Positions 23,308 to 27,114 of a DNA stretch of 27,114 nucleotides are shown here, one piece after another. Position 1 is the first letter of the stretch. Each line of letters begins with the position of its first letter. The translations under genes were made by a program, and so were the position numbers. The stretch is from Chitinophaga varians (GTDB lineage Bacteria > Bacteroidota > Bacteroidia > Chitinophagales > Chitinophagaceae): contig NZ_JABAIA010000006.1 in assembly GCF_012641275.1 (NCBI RefSeq), positions 1-27,114 of the forward strand, given 5' to 3'. The notes beneath the pieces are model-generated. The model was given only the letters and a program-made list of their open reading frames with translations, did no database searches and was not told where the DNA came from.

Positions 23308-25191
23308 TTACTGCTTTGTAAGGCCAGTAACTTCATCATACCAGGCCAGAATAAAATCAAGTTCCTCCTGTAATCTCTTGTTCCTGGCAGCCTGCCGCTC
23401 TCCTAAATACCCCTCGCGGCGCCGCCTTAAAAACCATGCCGCAAACTTTTTGGAAATATCAGGTGATTGTCCCGGATGTAGCCGTGTAAAAGGAAAGCCG
23501 TAAAAAACATATATTTTCAGGTCATCGTCCGGCTGGTGCTGGCTGGCGGCCTTTTGAATCGCTTTGGCTACCGACATGGTCTTTACATGCTGATAAAAAG
23601 CCCCTGCTGTTGCCGCGGCAGGCGAGTCCTTTATCCGCCAGAGCGTTCCGATATAGCCCCGGGCGCCCATTTCCAAGAAGGAGTGGGATACAGGACCCCA
23701 AGACCAGCAGGTATTGTTGAAAATTACCGGCTTCATGCTTCCCGCCAGCCTTTTTATCATAGCATGAAATGGATAGTCATTGCACATAATGGACCTGGAA
23801 TCGGTGACCTCCTCTACATCCCTGATAAAGGTATCCTTTAGGGTGGTTCCGTTGATCACCGCGTTTTGGGATTCGATGAAAAAATCCGCCGAATATTGCC
23901 TGGCCTCCAGCTCGGCACTGCCTACCGCCACTCCGTTGTAAGATCGGGGAAATACCATATGATGGACCTCCAGCAAGTGTTCACCATTACGCCGGAAAGG
24001 GGTGATGGCAAAGGATAAGACCCGATCATAGGTGTAGATGTGGTAACCCCCCTGGCTATCAATGAACTCAGATTCTATCAGTTTTCCTGCAATTTCACCG
24101 CCATGGGTGCAGATATGCAACAGATCATAAGGGTAATACTGCAGATAGCGTGAAAAATTGTAGAGTGTAGCCTGCTTGCTCAGCAGCGGCACCAGGTGAT
24201 ATCCATATCCTGTAAGTTCCTTTGACACGCTGTCGATTTCCCGTTGGGCAGCAGGCAACTGCGGAGCGTTCAGTTCAAGAGGCGAAAACAGCACTGCGGC
24301 TCCGGTGCCCGGTACCTCAGCGTAGAAGATGTTGGTAAAAGTAAAATGATCCGGCCCATGCTGGAGGTTAACATATGTACAGCAGGTCTGGTCACTTATC
24401 AGCAAATGGTATGGCAGCCCAGCTGTAAAAAAGGTAGTGTACTCATAGCCGGAAAAATCGAATTGCCCTATTCTGTCGGTTATCTTTTCTTCTATTTTAT
24501 CATACGCTGTCGGGTCCGGATGTTGTCTAGGCTTCCAGTCTGCCAGGTAGTAAAGGATGTCTCGGTCTTCCTTATCTTCCAGCGGGCCAACAACGATAAT
24601 GTCTGCGCCTACAGACACGGCATAGTTAACTGCCAGTACCGCCATCGCGGATTGGTCATTTTCAATTACTACACAATCTGCGTTTTTCCCTGGCGGTGCC
24701 GGGACCACCGGGGCTGCCTGCGGATCAATCTTTAACCAGTAACCCTGCTGTACCGCCTGCTGAAGGCCGATCAGTGCCTCCTCGGGGCGGCAACTGAAGG
24801 TAGGCTTGGTTTGATCGAAAAAAGGAGACAGGTAGGCGTGAACATCTTCTGCATTATCGACGCTGATTATATTTAACTGCTCCGGTAACTGCAGGTAGCT
24901 TTTCTGGTCATCGGATAATCCTATCAATATGATGTTTTCACAGCCCTGCATCCGCACAATGGCATTTTGTATGAGCCGACATGTCTCTATAGCGCGTAGC
25001 TGGGAAAAGGAGTCCTTGTCATGTGGCTGTGCGATCGGTTTTGAATATGGAGCCGTCACCCCTTGTATCTCAAACAGCGGAAGATAATATCCCTCTTCTG
25101 CCAGATAGGAAGATACCATGGCGGTAAGCTCCGGAGCATGCCGGTCAGCTATACAGATATATGTATTTTTTAGTTTAGGTGGGGTACGCAT
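23308..25191 (-). CDS. CHAT-domain (caspase-like) protease, 627 aa
   Basis: The C-terminal half carries a CHAT/caspase-like peptidase domain. The catalytic His is His363 in LLHICTHGGEIAGK, and the catalytic Cys is Cys495 in VIFNNTCWSWGPVSHSF, followed by the family's MGARGYIGTLWRIKDSPAA segment (509-525). The first 330 residues form one or two alpha/beta domains (ENIILIGLSDD near 85-95, ADIIVVGPLEDKEDRD near 196-210) that I cannot assign. The last 40 residues are a charged helix (FLRRRREGYLGERQAARNKR). There is no signal peptide or membrane segment, so it is cytoplasmic. Bacterial CHAT proteases often act in defence or programmed cell death, activated by a partner or by an N-terminal sensor. 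No gasdermin or STAND partner is visible here. It sits among decayed genes and IS elements, as expected for an accessory gene. Confidence 0.8.
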   Translation of the reverse strand: MRTPPKLKNTYICIADRHAPELTAMVSSYLAEEGYYLPLFEIQGVTAPYSKPIAQPHDKDSFSQLRAIETCRLIQNAIVRMQGCENIILIGLSDDQKSYLQLPEQLNIISVDNAEDVHAYLSPFFDQTKPTFSCRPEEALIGLQQAVQQGYWLKIDPQAAPVVPAPPGKNADCVVIENDQSAMAVLAVNYAVSVGADIIVVGPLEDKEDRDILYYLADWKPRQHPDPTAYDKIEEKITDRIGQFDFSGYEYTTFFTAGLPYHLLISDQTCCTYVNLQHGPDHFTFTNIFYAEVPGTGAAVLFSPLELNAPQLPAAQREIDSVSKELTGYGYHLVPLLSKQATLYNFSRYLQYYPYDLLHICTHGGEIAGKLIESEFIDSQGGYHIYTYDRVLSFAITPFRRNGEHLLEVHHMVFPRSYNGVAVGSAELEARQYSADFFIESQNAVINGTTLKDTFIRDVEEVTDSRSIMCNDYPFHAMIKRLAGSMKPVIFNNTCWSWGPVSHSFLEMGARGYIGTLWRIKDSPAAATAGAFYQHVKTMSVAKAIQKAASQHQPDDDLKIYVFYGFPFTRLHPGQSPDISKKFAAWFLRRRREGYLGERQAARNKRLQEELDFILAWYDEVTGLTKQ

Positions 25192-25708
25192 CTTTAATGA
25201 TTGCGTTTTATATTGGGCGGCAATTTACGTTAATTCCGTCATTGATCCGTATTCAGGTCCTGTCTGCCACCCTGGCGGAACTTTTTGTAAAAAAAAATAA
25301 ACAGCTGTTAATACAATCACTGTTCTGTTTCTCCTATTTTCGCTATAGGGTTCTGAAGGTAGCTCTACAACCGGGTGCATTTTTGGTGTTTTCAAGGTCA
25401 ACAGGCACCTACAGTAGTTATCTCCATATCAGCGTTACCTGTTTAGTAGATTCCAACTTGTGGTATTTTTCGTCTTAGCTATACCACAGGGCAGTCTGGT
25501 ATCTGCCCCTTTTTATTGCTCATATTCAATTGCCGTGAGTTGTCAATACAATCCTATGGCCCATCTGAAGAATTCAATTTTTGCTGTCCTGATGATGAGA
25601 AGTGGAGCCAATCTGGGGGTTAAATATTTAATTTACGGTTGTCAAAAAAACCTTATTTTAAGGGTCTCAAATTAACTGCTCCAAAATCTTAATCCAAAAC
25701 TCCAAATT
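25192..25708. other. Divergent intergenic region between the CHAT gene and a secreted-protein gene
   Basis: About 520 AT-rich bases with no convincing gene. It must hold both divergent promoters. A hairpin with a T-run lies at 25489-25508. A plus-strand frame of 99 codons (25179-25478) ends just before that hairpin, but its start lies antisense inside the CHAT gene and its product resembles nothing known. Confidence 0.4.
25489..25508 (+). terminator. Terminator-like hairpin without an obvious gene
   Basis: GGGCAG/CTGCCC stem with an 8-base loop followed by CTTTTTATTG on the plus strand. No supported gene precedes it on this strand, so it may end an antisense or small RNA, or a doubtful 99-codon frame ending at 25478. 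Confidence 0.5.
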
Positions 25709-26551
25709 ATGCAAAAATTATTCTGTCTTATTGTCCTTTGTATCATTTTCACTATCGAAGCTAAAAGCCAAAAAAAAATTATCTACGATTTCCCGGATGC
25801 AAAATTGACCGCCAAACAAGCCTGTGGTGATGAAAATAACAAAATTTGTGATTGTGGTACCGGACAACGCGGCATCCTGTACAAATTTGCTGCAAGCCCG
25901 TTTGCTCCAACCGTTGATGATAATTCCACGCCCAAAACAATTGCGCAGTCCATTCTGGGCCATGCTGTAAATGCGGGAGCAAAAGACGCAGAAGACCTAT
26001 ACCCCTGCTATACACCATCACTTGAACAGATCGGCTTTACAGGCAAATATGGTAATGGCAGAAATGCGGAATACACCAAGACCACGACGCTTAACATTAA
26101 GGTAGATGTAGCGGTAGCTGCTAACATAACAGATCTGGCAAAGTCATTTAAATTAGAACAGTCTGTGATTGAAAAACTGAAAGCTAAATTATCCTTACTC
26201 TATAATAAGGTTAATAGTCAAAAGGTTACCGTCACCGCGACCTACTATAATTTATCACTTACCCAGGACGCTGTTGATGCGCTCCGCTCCGCAGCAGCGT
26301 ATCAGTCATGCCGCGATGCCCTGAAATCAAAAAATCAACTTCTTATATCAGATATTGGGCTCATAAAGTTCAACGTTAATTACACCGGAGCAAAGGCTGA
26401 TACGCTCGCAGCAGGCCTTGAAGCTGAATTATCCCGCGAGGGCATTACGCTGAAGCTGGCGCCGCTGATCAACAAAGAAGTAAATAAGGAACTGAAAGCC
26501 ACTACCACAGACGGCTATATGTTACTGGCCTGGAGAAAAATACCGTTGTAA
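25709..26551 (+). CDS. Secreted protein of unknown function (280 aa)
   Basis: Protein with a signal peptide (MQKLFCLIVLCIIFTIEAKS, cleavage likely near residue 21), so exported. The mature part starts with a cysteine-rich stretch (ACGDENNKICDCGTGQRG) that may form disulfides, with further cysteines at YPCYT and QSCRDA. The middle has alternating beta strands (TTTLNIKVDVAVAANI, KVTVTATYYNLSL) and helices (LAKSFKLEQSVIEKLKAKL). No family is recognised and no enzyme motif is evident. The gene is divergent from the CHAT protease with a long shared upstream region, so joint regulation is possible but unproven. It ends in a strong hairpin at 26567, next to a DnaE fragment. Confidence 0.8.
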   Translation: MQKLFCLIVLCIIFTIEAKSQKKIIYDFPDAKLTAKQACGDENNKICDCGTGQRGILYKFAASPFAPTVDDNSTPKTIAQSILGHAVNAGAKDAEDLYPCYTPSLEQIGFTGKYGNGRNAEYTKTTTLNIKVDVAVAANITDLAKSFKLEQSVIEKLKAKLSLLYNKVNSQKVTVTATYYNLSLTQDAVDALRSAAAYQSCRDALKSKNQLLISDIGLIKFNVNYTGAKADTLAAGLEAELSREGITLKLAPLINKEVNKELKATTTDGYMLLAWRKIPL

Positions 26552-26566
26552 GGCTTTTTAAATAAA

Positions 26567-26603
26567 GCATTGATGCCAGTATCGTATATACTGGCATCAA
26601 TGC
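26567..26603. terminator. Strong hairpin after the secreted protein gene
   Basis: Perfect 16-bp stem GCATTGATGCCAGTAT/ATACTGGCATCAATGC with a 5-base loop. It lies 15 bases after the plus-strand stop and 52 bases past the stop of the minus-strand DnaE fragment, where the tail is TTTATTT. It could act on both strands. Confidence 0.7.
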
Positions 26604-26655
26604 ATCCAACGCTTTTTACCTGTAATTTTCGAATGCTGTAGTATCCCCTCACCAT

Positions 26656-27002
26656 CTATTCTGTCATCCTTGGATCTGGCCGTATCGGTAGCTTTGCCAT
26701 CCGCGCAACGATCAGGCTAATATGCCCGTAGTCGCTGCTAACCTTCGCCTCTATCAGGTAGGTGCCCGCACCCAACAGCGGAGAGTGGCTCAGGCTATCA
26801 GTGAAATGAACCGTATCGAGGAAGTCGAAATTGGCATCATGAAAAGTACCAAAGCTCATGGGCTGTTTTTGTTTTGTCAGCAGCCGTTTCTCACAGACAT
26901 AATTACCTACGACTCTCACCGTCTGCCCGATATAATCCGGCAGGTCTTTTGCCATCGCCTGTCCCCGATAGGAGGTTTTTAGTATATTGTAAGTACCCCT
27001 AT
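26656..27002 (-). pseudogene. DNA polymerase III alpha (DnaE) C-terminal fragment, cut by an IS3 element
   Basis: The minus strand encodes about 115 residues of a DnaE C-terminus of Bacteroidota type: LKTSYRGQAMAKDLPDYIG, QTVRVVGNYVCEKRL, SFGTFHDANFDFLDTVHF, then ARMAKLPIRPDPR near the end. These correspond to the OB-fold tail (MAKDL..YIGKTVRMVG, MHFGTF.D..G.FFDTVHFP, KMARLP..PDPR) of the replicative or error-prone alpha subunit. A complete DnaE has more than 1000 residues. The frame runs open upstream to about 27002, where the end of an IS3 element begins, so the rest has been separated or lost. A downstream ATG could start a 99-codon product, but it would lack polymerase function. This is presumably not the cell's only dnaE copy. 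Confidence 0.75.
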
Positions 27003-27010
27003 TGTGGTGA

Positions 27011-27047
27011 CAGTTTAAACTTAGAAAAAATCGCTAAATTTAAACTG
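27011..27047. repeat. Inverted repeat inside the IS3 left end
   Basis: Arms CAGTTTAAACTTAG and CTAAATTTAAACTG pair at 13 of 14 positions around a 9-base loop, ending 10 bases before the transposase ATG. In IS elements such hairpins can block read-through translation from outside promoters. Confidence 0.65.
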
Positions 27048-27057
27048 AATTAGTATC

Positions 27058-27114
27058 ATGAAAAAGACCAGATTCACAGAAACACAGATTGTATCTATTT
27101 TAAAGCAGCATGAA
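27058..27114 (+). CDS. IS3-family transposase OrfA (3' partial)
   Basis: Begins MKKTRFTETQIVSILKQHE and runs off the window. This is the characteristic N-terminus of IS3-family OrfA proteins, the helix-turn-helix (HTH_8-like) subunit that is usually joined to the OrfB integrase by -1 frameshifting. The start is the ATG at 27058. Only 19 residues are visible, but the match is distinctive. It belongs to the element that truncates the DnaE fragment. Confidence 0.88.
   Translation, partial: MKKTRFTETQIVSILKQHE

Larger units (their letters stand above)
27003..27114 (+). mobile_element. IS3-family insertion sequence, left end (continues past the window)
   Basis: The element appears to begin near TGTGGTGACAGTTTAAAC, where the DnaE fragment ends, and continues into a transposase OrfA start at 27058. 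The TG start fits IS3-family ends, but the other end and any target duplication lie outside the window, so the exact border is uncertain. A long hairpin lies between the border and the transposase start. Confidence 0.8.

Noticed and set aside
23172..23360. Minus-strand frame of 62 codons overlapping the end of the CHAT gene
   Set aside because: It overlaps the CHAT coding end in another frame and spans the likely terminator hairpin, so it is a shadow.
25179..25478. Plus-strand frame of 99 codons ending 10 bases before a terminator-like hairpin
   Set aside because: It starts antisense inside the CHAT gene, has an unconvincing composition and no recognisable domain. Kept only as a note in the intergenic entry.
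1..27114. CRISPR array, tRNA or rRNA genes
   Set aside because: No regularly spaced repeats and no cloverleaf or rRNA-like segments were noticed on reading either strand; no search program was run.

Overview
The window looks like a chromosomal segment of a Bacteroidota bacterium, most likely Chitinophaga or a close relative in Chitinophagaceae. This rests on protein style (Crp/Fnr regulators of about 190 residues, a short UvrA, a DnaE C-terminus of Bacteroidota type), weak Shine-Dalgarno sequences, and a TAnnTTTG-like promoter box. No search was run, so the genus is an inference.

Region 1 (1-8626, plus strand) is the 3' end of a non-ribosomal peptide synthetase (NRPS) operon. An upstream NRPS enters from the left and ends after a condensation domain. 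A 1903-residue A-PCP-C-A-PCP-TE synthetase follows, with the protein boundary falling inside a module, between C and A. Two tailoring genes come next: a SyrP/TauD-type Fe(II)/2-oxoglutarate oxygenase (probable amino-acid hydroxylase) and a radical SAM enzyme of the lysine 2,3-aminomutase family. The aminomutase homologue has Arg where the lysine enzyme has a substrate-binding Asp. Together they suggest a peptide carrying a hydroxylated residue and possibly a beta-amino acid, released by the terminal thioesterase.

Region 2 (8635-18900) holds small metabolic and regulatory units: a beta-lactamase-fold serine hydrolase converging on the NRPS operon; a DJ-1/Hsp31-like protein downstream of a Crp/Fnr regulator, with a perfect TGTGA-N6-TCACA palindrome between them; a Gfo/Idh/MocA oxidoreductase paired with a stand-alone acyl carrier protein; a second Crp/Fnr regulator and a haloalkane dehalogenase; a secreted protein; a VOC protein; a DUF1826-like protein with a possible iron triad; and a NagD-type HAD phosphatase. 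Most units end in clear hairpin terminators, three of which share the same AGCCTTAC/GTAAGGCT stem.

Region 3 (18951-27114) begins with a short DrrC/UvrA2-like ATPase and becomes a decay and insertion zone. It holds an unlisted 48-residue basic small protein with its own terminator, an IS3 transposase tail, an XRE regulator with two in-frame stops, two further broken gene fragments, an intact CHAT-type (caspase-like) protease of 627 residues, a secreted protein of unknown function, a DnaE C-terminal fragment, and a new IS3 element whose left end abuts that fragment at the window edge. No tRNA, rRNA or CRISPR array was seen.
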